Shown here: positions 16,688-24,538 of the stretch, in pieces | Layout: each line of letters starts with the position of its first letter | Position numbering within the stretch: position 1 is the first letter of the stretch | Assembly: GCA_019873625.1 (NCBI GenBank) | Contig: JAIOAW010000004.1 | Span: 1 to 33,323, forward strand | Origin: Chloroflexota bacterium | GTDB taxonomy: Bacteria > Chloroflexota > Anaerolineae > UBA1429 | DNA: 33,323 nucleotides | Direction of reading: 5' to 3' | Program-made: the position numbers and the translations under genes | Notes under the pieces: generated by a model | Seen by the model: only the letters and a program-made list of their open reading frames with translations | Told to the model about the DNA's origin: nothing | Databases searched by the model: none

Positions 16688-18112
16688 ATGAGCCGAGAGG
16701 CCCGTCTCGTCCTCATCATCGCCCTCGCTGTGCTCGTGCTGGGCGCGGCGGCCGCCGTGCTCCTCCTCAACCCGGCCAAGCCGAAGGAAAAGACGTTGAC
16801 CCTCAAGGCCGCCTCCCCTGGAGATATCGTGCGCATCGCCATCCAGAACGCGCAGGGCGCGTTTGCCGTGGTGGCCGCGGGCGAAGGGTACCAGGTGGCC
16901 GATATCCCCAATGCCTTGGTGGATAAGGACAAGTTTGCATCTCTGTTAGAGGCGGCGAGCAAGGTAACGGCCGTGCGGTTGGTGGTGGCCGAGCCGCGAG
17001 ATCTCCAGCCCTATGGCTTGGTGGACCCGACGGCGCGCGTGGAGATTGCCTATCGGGATGGGAGCACCTTGCGCCTCGCCATTGGCCAAACGGAACGTGT
17101 TACGGGGCACTGCTATTTCCGCGCCGAGGGCGATAAGGCGGTGTATCTGATGGAGGCGGCACGCTGCGCCGGTTTTCTGCTGCCCGCCAAAGGGTATATC
17201 GAGGATCTGATCACGCCGCATTTGGCCCTTTCTTCCCCCCTTTCTGCCGTTCTCGATGCGACCTTTACAGGCGGCCCTTTGGTGGAACCCGTCAGCCTCA
17301 AGGCCACAGCTTCGGGAGACCCGGCCGTTCGGCGGGCGGCGATGTCTTTCGGAACGGCCACGCACATCGTCGTGAGCGAAGGGCACGGCGTGTACGAATT
17401 GGACCAGACCTACGGCATCGAAATCACGAGTTCGCTCTTGGGCATAACGGCCAAAGAGATTGTCGCGTATAACCTCTCTCCTGAGGAGATGAAGGCCTTT
17501 GGGTTTGACCACCCCACGATGCGCGTCGCGTTCGACCTGAAAAATGGCCTCGACGCCCCCGTTGAGCACTATGTGTTGACCTTTTTGAAGAAGGGCGACG
17601 CGCTATACCTGACGCGCAACGATGAAGGCGTGATTTACGTGGTGGATGAGCCTTCGTGCTTGCAGATAGATTATGAGAAACTCCTCGTGCGCTGGTTCCT
17701 TTCGCCCCTATTGATGGACTTGCGCGCCGTGCGCATCTCTACGGCGGGGCAAGAGTATGAGTTCGTCTTGACGGGCCAGACGAACGCCGACAAGCGCGTC
17801 ACCTGCAATGGTCGCGAGTTGGATATCGAGAGGTTTCGCACCTTTTATAAACTCCTCACAAGCGTCGCCCATGATGGGCGGATCCTCAAAGGCATTTCCC
17901 CGCAGGGTGAGCCTCTCCTGCGGTTGACCTACATCTATCAAGATGAGGCCAAATCTCCTGATGTGATGGAACTCTACCCGGGCGATGTGCGCCGCGTGTA
18001 TGTGCGGCTGAACGGCATTACGGAACTGGCTATGCCGGATACCTATTTGGCGCGCGTGCAAGAGGCGCTTCAGAATCTGTGGGGCACTGAGCCGATCCGG
18101 ACGGATTGGTAA
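16688..18112 (+). CDS. DUF4340 domain membrane-anchored protein
   Basis: This 474-aa protein has one N-terminal membrane helix (residues 6-28) and a long extracytoplasmic region of the DUF4340 type. Repeated segments of the form PYGLVDPTARVEI and FGFDHPTMRVAFDL are visible, as expected of this repetitive beta-rich family. GGAGG at 16672-16676 serves as ribosome site. DUF4340 genes usually sit directly after gldG-like genes, as here, and are thought to be a further subunit. The exact function is not known. It is the last gene of the operon; no clear terminator follows. Confidence 0.88.
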   Translation: MSREARLVLIIALAVLVLGAAAAVLLLNPAKPKEKTLTLKAASPGDIVRIAIQNAQGAFAVVAAGEGYQVADIPNALVDKDKFASLLEAASKVTAVRLVVAEPRDLQPYGLVDPTARVEIAYRDGSTLRLAIGQTERVTGHCYFRAEGDKAVYLMEAARCAGFLLPAKGYIEDLITPHLALSSPLSAVLDATFTGGPLVEPVSLKATASGDPAVRRAAMSFGTATHIVVSEGHGVYELDQTYGIEITSSLLGITAKEIVAYNLSPEEMKAFGFDHPTMRVAFDLKNGLDAPVEHYVLTFLKKGDALYLTRNDEGVIYVVDEPSCLQIDYEKLLVRWFLSPLLMDLRAVRISTAGQEYEFVLTGQTNADKRVTCNGRELDIERFRTFYKLLTSVAHDGRILKGISPQGEPLLRLTYIYQDEAKSPDVMELYPGDVRRVYVRLNGITELAMPDTYLARVQEALQNLWGTEPIRTDW

Positions 18113-18129
18113 GCCCTTCGAACAATCGC

Positions 18130-18158
18130 TTGACAAGGCGCAATGTGCCTTATACACT
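18130..18158 (+). promoter_or_regulatory. Promoter of the carbohydrate cassette (isomerase gene)
   Basis: TTGACA (18130-18135) is a perfect -35; TACACT (18153-18158) follows after 17 nt. Transcription would start near 18165, leaving a long leader of about 229 nt before the isomerase start. Confidence 0.75.
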
Positions 18159-18248
18159 CTGCGCCAGTGTGCGTTCAGAAGGCGTAAAAAAACGTGCCTG
18201 AAGGAGGTGAGGAAAGCGTACCTTACCGGGTGCCAGGCGAGCCTTTAG

Positions 18249-18344
18249 GGCAGGCCCTATGCGCTAAAAGCCCGGCTGGCCCATATCCCTTGTAAGCGAC
18301 AAGGCGTTGGGGCGTGGCAGGCCCAATTCAGGTGGCTGGCCCAT
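18249..18344 (+). promoter_or_regulatory. Leader region with four direct GGCWGGCCC elements
   Basis: Four copies of GGC(A/T)GGCCC followed by A/T-rich bases occur at 18249-18260, 18274-18284, 18316-18327 and 18334-18344, all on the plus strand. The copies at 18274 and 18334 share 11 identical bases (GGCTGGCCCAT). They lie in the transcribed leader of the isomerase gene. They could be protein sites or part of a folded RNA; several stems are possible, for example GGTGAGG with CCTTACC near 18207-18228. I cannot match the leader to a known riboswitch class. Confidence 0.45.
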
Positions 18345-18393
18345 TGAGGGGTATCACGCGGCGGTCGCCGCACATCTAAGGAGGGACGGGAAA

Positions 18394-19335
18394 ATGAAAG
18401 TCGGGCTGTATTCGATTTCTTGTTCGGGCACCTGGTATAATGACCGGCCTGCCCTGACCGTGGAAGAGTTCATTGACACGGCCAAAAAGTATGGCTACGA
18501 GGGCGTGGAACTTGACCTAAAACGCCCGCACGGCTCGCCGCTCGATCTCGATTATCGGCGCTGCCAGGAAATCAGGGAATATGCCGCCAAGCAGGGGCTG
18601 GAAATCTGCGCGGTGGCGGCGAACAACAACTTTACCTCGCCCGTGCCCGAGCACATCGAGAACGAGTTGCTTATGGTGCGAGAGCAGATTCGCGTGGCCA
18701 AGGACCTGGGCGCGCCTATCTTGCGGCTCTTTGTGGCGTGGCGCGGCATCACCTTCCGTAACGGCATTGCCACGTATGAGATGACCCACAAGTTTCACAC
18801 CTACTATGACTCCACGGATTATGAGATTCGCCAGCGCGCCACCAAGTGCTTCAAAGAGTGCGCCAAGTGGGCCGAGGATGCTGGGGTGATCCTTGCTCTG
18901 CAGAACCATGAGCCGATCATCACGACCTATCAGGATATGCTCGATTTCGTCCACTGGGTGGATTCGCCCAACTTCAAATGCTGCCTCGACGCGCCCTGCC
19001 TGGGCTGGAACGCCACGGTGCAATCCGACGAGTACATCGAGAAGGCCGTGATGGACGTGGGAGACCTGCAAGTGCACTCGCATGCCAATGCCGAGTTTGT
19101 GGAAAACCCCGATGGCACCATCTCGATGGTCTCGTTCGATTTGCACATTCAGCCCGTGCTCACGAATTACCCGGCATTCATCCGGGCGCTCAAGAAGATT
19201 GGCTACAAGGGGTACATCAACTACGAGTTCTGCCATATGCCCTTCCGCAATGGCCAAGTGCTGGGCTATGATTACATCGAGCAGCAGATTGCGCTCGCCC
19301 AGCGGTATCTGCGCGGTTTGATCGAGAGCGCCTGA
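18394..19335 (+). CDS. Sugar phosphate isomerase/epimerase family protein (TIM barrel)
   Basis: This 313-aa protein has the xylose-isomerase-like TIM-barrel pattern. The barrel starts MKVGLYSISCSGTW, then YGYEGVELDLKRPHG. Likely metal and substrate ligands appear in order in LQNHEP, CCLDAPC, VHSHANAEF and INYEFCHMP, matching the usual Glu/Asp/His/Glu set of these enzymes. Such proteins interconvert or epimerise sugars, inositols or keto-sugars. AAGGAGG a few bases before ATG 18394 sets the start; a TTG-initiated extension from 18307 is leader. It is the first gene of the carbohydrate cassette and is followed by its own-promoter ABC importer. The substrate is unknown. Confidence 0.88.
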   Translation: MKVGLYSISCSGTWYNDRPALTVEEFIDTAKKYGYEGVELDLKRPHGSPLDLDYRRCQEIREYAAKQGLEICAVAANNNFTSPVPEHIENELLMVREQIRVAKDLGAPILRLFVAWRGITFRNGIATYEMTHKFHTYYDSTDYEIRQRATKCFKECAKWAEDAGVILALQNHEPIITTYQDMLDFVHWVDSPNFKCCLDAPCLGWNATVQSDEYIEKAVMDVGDLQVHSHANAEFVENPDGTISMVSFDLHIQPVLTNYPAFIRALKKIGYKGYINYEFCHMPFRNGQVLGYDYIEQQIALAQRYLRGLIESA

Positions 19336-19355
19336 GGCGCGCTGTAAAAGTGCAC

Positions 19356-19383
19356 TTGCGCGAGGGGGCTGTTCGTATATAAT
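19356..19383 (+). promoter_or_regulatory. Promoter of the sugar-binding lipoprotein gene
   Basis: A perfect TATAAT (19378-19383) is preceded at 16 nt by TTGCGC (19356-19361). The start near 19390 gives a leader of about 139 nt. A second promoter inside the cassette would allow high expression of the binding protein. Confidence 0.7.
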
Positions 19384-19454
19384 GCCCTCAAAATTGGTTC
19401 GCCGGGCCAGGCGCCCCAAATCGGTTTGGCCTTTGGATGGCCTAGAAGGAGGAG

Positions 19455-19496
19455 ATGAAGGGAAACGCATCGGGCTATTGGTTCGTCGCTTGCTAG
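19455..19496 (+). other. Possible 13-codon leader reading frame
   Basis: An ATG at 19455 preceded by AAGGAGGAG opens a 13-residue frame (MKGNASGYWFVAC) ending in TAG at 19494-19496, 32 nt before the lipoprotein gene's start. The ribosome site is stronger than that of many genes here. It could be a regulatory leader peptide or chance. Confidence 0.3.
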
Positions 19497-19528
19497 GTTG
19501 ATCTACTGCACATTCAAAAGGAGAAACC

Positions 19529-20737
19529 ATGAAGAAGTACCTTGTTGCACTGTTGGTCGTTTGCCTTTTGGGCGCGGCGGCAGTGGGGTGCGCTCAGCCT
19601 ACGGCCACCCCGGCCCCTGCCCAGCCTCCTGCAGCTCAACAGCCCGCTGCCACCCAGCCGACTGCTGCGCCGCAACCCACGGCGGTGCCGCCGACCGCTG
19701 CGCCGCAGCCCACTGCGCCGCAACCTACAGCGGCCCAGCCGACTGCTGCGCCGAAACCCACCGTTCGCAAGGTCAAGTTGGCCTCGCAGAACGCCGTGGT
19801 GGAAGGGAACGCCTATCGCGTCCGCTATGAGAAGGATATCCAGGATGCGGCCAAGGCCGCCATTGATTGGGGCTTTGATGTCTCGTACGCCTCGTTCGTC
19901 TCCAACTGGGACCCGGCCACCGAGGCCCAGCAGTTGGAAAACAGCATCAACGAGGGGTATGACATCATCCTCGTCAACCCTGTGGCCCCCACCGGGTTGG
20001 ATCCCATCATCGAGAAGGCCCTGGACGCTGGGATCATCTACATCAACGTGGACTGCGAGTACTACTCGGACAAGATCTTGAACATCGCCACCGATCAGTA
20101 CTACCTTGGGTACAAGACGGCCACCTACGCTGGCCAGCGGCTAGGGCGTGGCGCCAAGGTCGTGATGATCGCGGCCATCGAGGGCAATGCGGCGAACGAG
20201 TACCGCCAAGCCGGGTTCGAGAAGGGCATTGAGGAGACCGGCCTGGTCGTGGTGGGCTACTACAACCACGATTGGAATATGGTCAAGGCCCGACAAGTGA
20301 TGACCGAAATCCTCAACTCCGGCCTGCAGTTCGACGGCGTGTTGGTGTCGCAGGGCGCCGAGGCGATCCTCGATGCCTATGATGCGGTGGGCGCGCCGTA
20401 CCCCAAGTTCTTGGGCTTTGCCGATAGCGGCGAGTTTATGCAGCGGATGTTCAAGATCAACGCCGAGAAAGAGGTCCTGCCCTACATCGTGGTCTCTAAC
20501 CCGCCTGGTGTGGGTGGCTCGGCGCTCAACTTTGGCCTGAACCTGCTGATGGGCCGCCAGTTGAAGGATAACGTCTACTCTCGGCCCGAGTACCACAGCA
20601 TCTACCTGCCTTCGAAGATTTGGTTCACCTACGAGAACCAAGAGCAATATCGCGATATGGCCATGAAGATGGCCCCCGGCGATGTGATCTCGTACTGGCT
20701 GACCATTGACGAAGTGGCTCAGGAGTACTTTAAGTAG
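19529..20737 (+). CDS. Sugar ABC transporter substrate-binding lipoprotein (RbsB-like, periplasmic-binding type 4)
   Basis: This 402-aa protein has a signal peptide ending at Cys21 (AVGC, a slightly relaxed lipobox). A linker of about 55 residues, almost entirely Pro, Thr, Ala and Gln, follows and holds the binding domain away from the membrane. The domain is of the ribose/galactose-binding type: NSINEGYDIILVNPVAPTGLDPIIEKALDAG is the typical second strand-loop region (split here by family pattern), then IYINVDCE, YKTATYAGQRLG and ANEYRQAGFEKGIEE. AAAGGAG lies just before ATG 19529. It delivers sugar to the two permeases encoded downstream. The ligand is unknown. Confidence 0.92.
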   Translation: MKKYLVALLVVCLLGAAAVGCAQPTATPAPAQPPAAQQPAATQPTAAPQPTAVPPTAAPQPTAPQPTAAQPTAAPKPTVRKVKLASQNAVVEGNAYRVRYEKDIQDAAKAAIDWGFDVSYASFVSNWDPATEAQQLENSINEGYDIILVNPVAPTGLDPIIEKALDAGIIYINVDCEYYSDKILNIATDQYYLGYKTATYAGQRLGRGAKVVMIAAIEGNAANEYRQAGFEKGIEETGLVVVGYYNHDWNMVKARQVMTEILNSGLQFDGVLVSQGAEAILDAYDAVGAPYPKFLGFADSGEFMQRMFKINAEKEVLPYIVVSNPPGVGGSALNFGLNLLMGRQLKDNVYSRPEYHSIYLPSKIWFTYENQEQYRDMAMKMAPGDVISYWLTIDEVAQEYFK

Positions 20738-20755
20738 TCCGAAGGGACAAATGGC

Positions 20756-20794
20756 TAGGCTTGGTCGGCGGATTTTCCCCGCCGGCCAAGCCTA
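20756..20794 (+). terminator. 16-bp intra-operon hairpin (partial terminator or mRNA stabiliser)
   Basis: Bases 20756-20771 pair with 20779-20794 over 16 bp with one T-G pair; the arms start TAGGCTTGG and end CCAAGCCTA, with a 7-base loop. No T-run follows, so complete termination is unlikely. It lies between the binding-protein and ATPase genes, where such hairpins often leave the binding protein more highly expressed. GTTGCCC/GGGCAAC could form a second, weaker stem around 20808-20850. Confidence 0.65.
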
Positions 20795-20877
20795 ATCTTA
20801 GGCGGCGTTGCCCATCTCGGAGGGGGTCGCCCGGCCGTGTGGGGCAACCTCATTGATGGACAAGAGGTGAAGCACGC

Positions 20878-22407
20878 GTGTTCGAAATGCGTGGGATCGA
20901 AAAGCGCTATGACGCCGTGGTGGCGTGCAACAATGCTTCTCTCCGCGTGGCGCCTGGGGAGATTCGCGCCCTGTTGGGGTCGAACGGCTCGGGCAAATCC
21001 ACGATGGTCAAGATCCTGGCCGGCCTGGTAAAGCCCAACGCGGGCGAGATCCTCATTGACGGCGAGCCGGTAACGATCAATTCCGGCGAGGATGCCCGCC
21101 GCCTGGGGATTTCGGCGGCCTTGCAAGACCTCTCGCTCGTGCCCACGATGAGCGTGGTAGATAACATCCTCCTCGGCGTGGAGCCGATGGGGCGCTTTGG
21201 GATGGTGGACCGCAAGAAGTCGCTCGACGATGCGATGGCCCTCCTCGAGCGCCTCCACGTAGATTGCGACCCCGAGGTCTATGTGCAGACCTTGATGCCC
21301 TCCGCCCAGAGTATGGTGGAAGTAGCCAAGGCCGTGTATATGAAGCCGCGCCTCCTCCTGCTCGACGAGGTCACAGCCGCCCTGCACCGCGATGAGGTGG
21401 AAATCCTCTTTGAGTTGCTGCACGAACTCAAAGCGCAGGGGACGGCCATCGTCTACGTCACGCACCGGATGAGCGAGATGTTCGAAATCTGCGATACGGC
21501 CACGATTATGCGGTCTGGCGAGACCGTTGCAGACGTCAAGACGAACGAAGTCACGCTGGATGAAATCGTTTACTATATGACGGGCCAGCGCCCCGAGGCC
21601 GAGGCGGCTCACGAAGTTCACCATATGGCCCCTGAAGCGCGCGAGGTAGTGCTCGAGGCGGAACATATCGCCATCTATCCCAAGGTGCGAGACATCTCCT
21701 TGCAGGCTTACAAAGGGGAGATCGTGGGCATCGGCGGCTTGGAGGGGCAGGGGCAGCCGGAGTTCATCCGCGCCCTGTTCGGGGCTATTCGCCCTGAGGC
21801 GGGCACCATCCGCTACTTGGGCGAAGAGGTCCACTTCCGTTCTCCGGCTGATGCCGTCAACCGCGATATTGGCTTTATCTCAGGCGAACGCAACCGCGAG
21901 GCTATGTTCCCAGACCGCACGGTGGCCGAGAACATCTTTGCCGGGCGCGCGGCGCGGGGGATGACCTTTGCTTACTTGAGCGCCAAGGTGGTGCGCGATT
22001 TCGCGCAGGCCGCCATCAAGACGTACAACATCGTGGCGGGGTCCATCTATAACCCGGCGAACTCGCTCTCTGGCGGGAACCAACAGAAACTGGCCGTGGC
22101 CCGGTGGATCGCCCTAAACCCCACGCTGCTCCTCTTGGATGACCCGACCAAAGGGGTAGACGTCCACTCTCGACGCGAAATCCACCGCATCCTGCGAGAT
22201 TGCGCCGATCGAGGGATGACGATCATCATCTCTTCGAGCGAAAACGAAGAGTTGCTCGATTTGGCCGATCGCATTTATGTCTTTTATGAAGGGCGTGTGA
22301 GCGGGGTGCTTTCCGGCGCTTCCAAGACGCCAGAGCGGCTCGTGGCGGCTATGATGGGCTTGGCCCAAGCCGAGAACAACGCGGTAAAGGAGGCTGAGCA
22401 GGCATGA
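20878..22407 (+). CDS. Sugar ABC transporter ATP-binding protein with two NBDs (RbsA/MglA-like)
   Basis: This 509-aa protein carries two fused nucleotide-binding domains, as in CUT2 monosaccharide importers. NBD1 has Walker A GSNGSGKST, the signature-like PSAQSMVEVAKAV and a Walker B variant LLLLDEVTAAL. NBD2 has the usual degenerate Walker A (GLEGQGQPE), a good signature LSGGNQQKLAVARW and Walker B LLLLDDPTKGVDV, with Asp in place of the usual catalytic Glu. It starts at GTG 20878 with GAGGTG upstream. Its stop overlaps the first permease start as ATGA, showing translational coupling. It energises uptake through the two permeases that follow. Confidence 0.94.
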   Translation: MFEMRGIEKRYDAVVACNNASLRVAPGEIRALLGSNGSGKSTMVKILAGLVKPNAGEILIDGEPVTINSGEDARRLGISAALQDLSLVPTMSVVDNILLGVEPMGRFGMVDRKKSLDDAMALLERLHVDCDPEVYVQTLMPSAQSMVEVAKAVYMKPRLLLLDEVTAALHRDEVEILFELLHELKAQGTAIVYVTHRMSEMFEICDTATIMRSGETVADVKTNEVTLDEIVYYMTGQRPEAEAAHEVHHMAPEAREVVLEAEHIAIYPKVRDISLQAYKGEIVGIGGLEGQGQPEFIRALFGAIRPEAGTIRYLGEEVHFRSPADAVNRDIGFISGERNREAMFPDRTVAENIFAGRAARGMTFAYLSAKVVRDFAQAAIKTYNIVAGSIYNPANSLSGGNQQKLAVARWIALNPTLLLLDDPTKGVDVHSRREIHRILRDCADRGMTIIISSSENEELLDLADRIYVFYEGRVSGVLSGASKTPERLVAAMMGLAQAENNAVKEAEQA

Positions 22408-23456
22408 TGGAGGGCGTCAGGCGGGCCTTCGAGCGCTTCCGACGAACCCCGGCCTTTATGGGGTTCTCGCTGTTCATCTTTGTGCTCATACTCAATATTG
22501 TCGTGCAGACTCCGGGGCAGTTTTTCAGCGCCCGCAATATGAACTCGCTCTTTTCAAAGAACGTGCCCCTCTTGCTCACGACCATGGCGATGACGCCGCT
22601 GCTCATCTCCGGCACGTTGGATATCGCCATCGGCATCCAATTGGCGATGGTCAACGTCGTCTCGGTGATGGTCTTTCAGCAGTGGGGCACTTCGCTCTAT
22701 GTCGGCTTTCTGATGGGGATGCTGGCCTCGCTGGTCGTCTCCGTGTTCTGCTGGTTTCTCGTCTCGGTGTTGCGGTTGCCGGCGATGCTGGCGAGTTATT
22801 CGCTGATTTACATCGTGCGCGGCATCAACGTGCTCGTGATGCCCAGCCCGCAAGGGCGGATCCCCGATGCGTTCTACAAGACGTACGATATGCGCCTGGG
22901 GGGATTCTTCCCCTTTTCGGCGCTGTTCCCACTCGTGGTGCTCATCGCTTGGTACTATTTGATGCGCACCCGATTTGGCCGCAACATCTATGCCGTGGGC
23001 GGCAACCCGCGCAATGCCTTTGCCGCAGGCATTGACCCCGTATGGGTGCAGTTCCAAGCCTTTATGATCAAGGGGGTCATCACGGGGTTGGCGGGTATCG
23101 CGCTCACCTTAATGACGGCCTCTGGCAACCCCTTGCAGGGAGAAGCCTACGGCCTGCGCTCGCTCTCGGCGGCCATCATCGGCGGTTTGGGCTTTGGCGG
23201 CTGGGGTTCGATGGCCTGCGCGGTGTTTGGCACGGGATTCTTGGTCCTCATCCAGAATACGGTCTATTACTTCTTTAGTCTCCTGACGAAGGCCATCCCT
23301 GGCTTTACAGTAACCTCTTACTGGCAGAACCTCGTTTCGGACGTGATCATCTTCCTGGGCCTTCTGATGACCATCGTGACGGCCAAAGGTCAGCGCGAGG
23401 CTCTGCGACAGGGCTTCGTGAGGCAGTTCAAGAGGAGGGAGCGCCTTGGTGACTGA
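22404..23456 (+). CDS. Sugar ABC transporter permease 1 (RbsC-like)
   Basis: This 350-aa membrane protein is of the branched RbsC/XylH family with about nine to ten hydrophobic helices. SGTLDIAIGIQLAMV corresponds to the family's conserved GxxDLSVG-type segment, and the cytoplasmic coupling region is FGRNIYAVGGNPRNAFAAGI. SLSAAIIGGLGFGGWGS is the conserved late glycine-rich helix. The ATG at 22404 overlaps the ATPase stop by four bases. It probably pairs with the second permease as a heterodimer rather than the homodimer typical of RbsC. Confidence 0.93.
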   Translation: MMEGVRRAFERFRRTPAFMGFSLFIFVLILNIVVQTPGQFFSARNMNSLFSKNVPLLLTTMAMTPLLISGTLDIAIGIQLAMVNVVSVMVFQQWGTSLYVGFLMGMLASLVVSVFCWFLVSVLRLPAMLASYSLIYIVRGINVLVMPSPQGRIPDAFYKTYDMRLGGFFPFSALFPLVVLIAWYYLMRTRFGRNIYAVGGNPRNAFAAGIDPVWVQFQAFMIKGVITGLAGIALTLMTASGNPLQGEAYGLRSLSAAIIGGLGFGGWGSMACAVFGTGFLVLIQNTVYYFFSLLTKAIPGFTVTSYWQNLVSDVIIFLGLLMTIVTAKGQREALRQGFVRQFKRRERLGD

Positions 23457-24432
23457 TACGGCAAGAAGGATGACATTCAACCAGAGGGTTCAGATTTTTA
23501 TCAAAGCCAGCCCCGCGCGGATGGCGGTGATCATTTCTTTGATGCTTTTTGCTATCACCGTCGCCTTTAACCCGCCTTCGTTCAACGCGAATACCCTAAA
23601 CGCCGTCCTCCTGCTCACGCTCTTGTTGAGTTTCGCTGCTGCTGGGCAGACGATGGTGCTCATCGGGGGTGGGCTGGATTTCTCGGTAGGCGCGATGATG
23701 TCCTCGGCGGCCATCTTGACCACCTATCTTATGAACGGCCAAGATGGCAAGTTTTGGCTCGTCTTTGGCCTGGCCATGCTTATGGGCGCCGCCGTGGGCT
23801 TTTTGAACGGCTTTTGCTCCATCAAGATTGACCTGCCCCCGATGATCGTGACTATGGCCATCAGCAACGTGGTGACGCGCGTGGGCTATGTGCTCACGCA
23901 AGGCTCACCCAGCGGCTGGGTAGGCCCCAGTTTTCGCCAGTCCATCGTTGCCAAGATTGCCGGGGTGGTCCCTTCGCTCACGTTGTACGCCCTCATCGTC
24001 TTCCCGCTTGTCTTTTTCCTCCTGAACCGTTCGCGGTTCGGCAAACAGTTGTACCTGATGGGGAATAACCCCACGGCGGCGGCGCTTGCGGGCATCAAAG
24101 TCAACAGAGTGCGCGTGTTGATGTATATCTTTTCGGGGATGCTTTCCTGTTTTGCCGGGATGATCGGGGCAGGGTATATGAGCACGGCGCGCGCCCAGAT
24201 CTTTGATGAGTACGCCTTCACCTCGCTGGTGGCGGTGATCGTAGGGGGCACGGCCTTCACCGGCGGCATCGGGAGTTATACGGGGAGCATCGCCGGTGCA
24301 CTCCTCATCACCGTGTTGAGCAACGGGCTGACTGTGCTGCAACTTTCGCAGCCCATCCGCAATATCGTGCAGGGCGTGGTGATGATCCTGTTGCTCATCC
24401 TATACAACCGAGCGCGGCCCGTGCGGCAATGA
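23449..24432 (+). CDS. Sugar ABC transporter permease 2 (RbsC-like)
   Basis: This is a second RbsC-family permease of 327 aa. GGGLDFSVGAMMSSAAIL is the family's conserved segment, followed by GFLNGFCSIKIDLPPMIVTMA, seen in pieces, and FGKQLYLMGNNPTAAALAGIK, the coupling loop. VGGTAFTGGIGSYTGSIAGA is the late glycine-rich helix. The start is either GTG 23449 or TTG 23446, both in frame and served by GGAGGGA at 23434-23440; I prefer the GTG. It overlaps the end of permease 1 by a few bases. It is more canonical than permease 1. Confidence 0.93.
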   Translation: MTDTARRMTFNQRVQIFIKASPARMAVIISLMLFAITVAFNPPSFNANTLNAVLLLTLLLSFAAAGQTMVLIGGGLDFSVGAMMSSAAILTTYLMNGQDGKFWLVFGLAMLMGAAVGFLNGFCSIKIDLPPMIVTMAISNVVTRVGYVLTQGSPSGWVGPSFRQSIVAKIAGVVPSLTLYALIVFPLVFFLLNRSRFGKQLYLMGNNPTAAALAGIKVNRVRVLMYIFSGMLSCFAGMIGAGYMSTARAQIFDEYAFTSLVAVIVGGTAFTGGIGSYTGSIAGALLITVLSNGLTVLQLSQPIRNIVQGVVMILLLILYNRARPVRQ

Positions 24433-24455
24433 CGCGCAGTTTGGCTACCCAAAAT

Positions 24456-24486
24456 ATCCGCCGAAGCGTTGTGCTTCGGCGGATTT
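24456..24486 (+). terminator. Hairpin terminator, possibly partial, after the permease genes
   Basis: ATCCGCCGAAGC (24456-24467) pairs perfectly with GCTTCGGCGGAT (24473-24484) around GTTGT, followed by only TT and then CACG. The stem is strong but the T-run is short. No clear promoter is seen before the next gene, so some readthrough is likely. Confidence 0.6.
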
Positions 24487-24538
24487 CACGTCAAACGGTA
24501 GGATGTTCCTGCATATCGCCAGAAAAGAGGGAGTGATT

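Noticed and set aside
15748-16962. 404-codon minus-strand frame
   Set aside because: It is antisense to the GldG-like gene and the start of the DUF4340 gene; no recognisable protein features.
18159-18393. Known riboswitch class in the isomerase leader
   Set aside because: I compared it from memory with cobalamin, glycine, c-di-GMP, ZTP and fluoride signatures and found no convincing match; a covariance-model search would decide.
20755-21834. 359-codon minus-strand frame
   Set aside because: It is antisense to the sugar ATPase gene and its end runs through the intra-operon hairpin.
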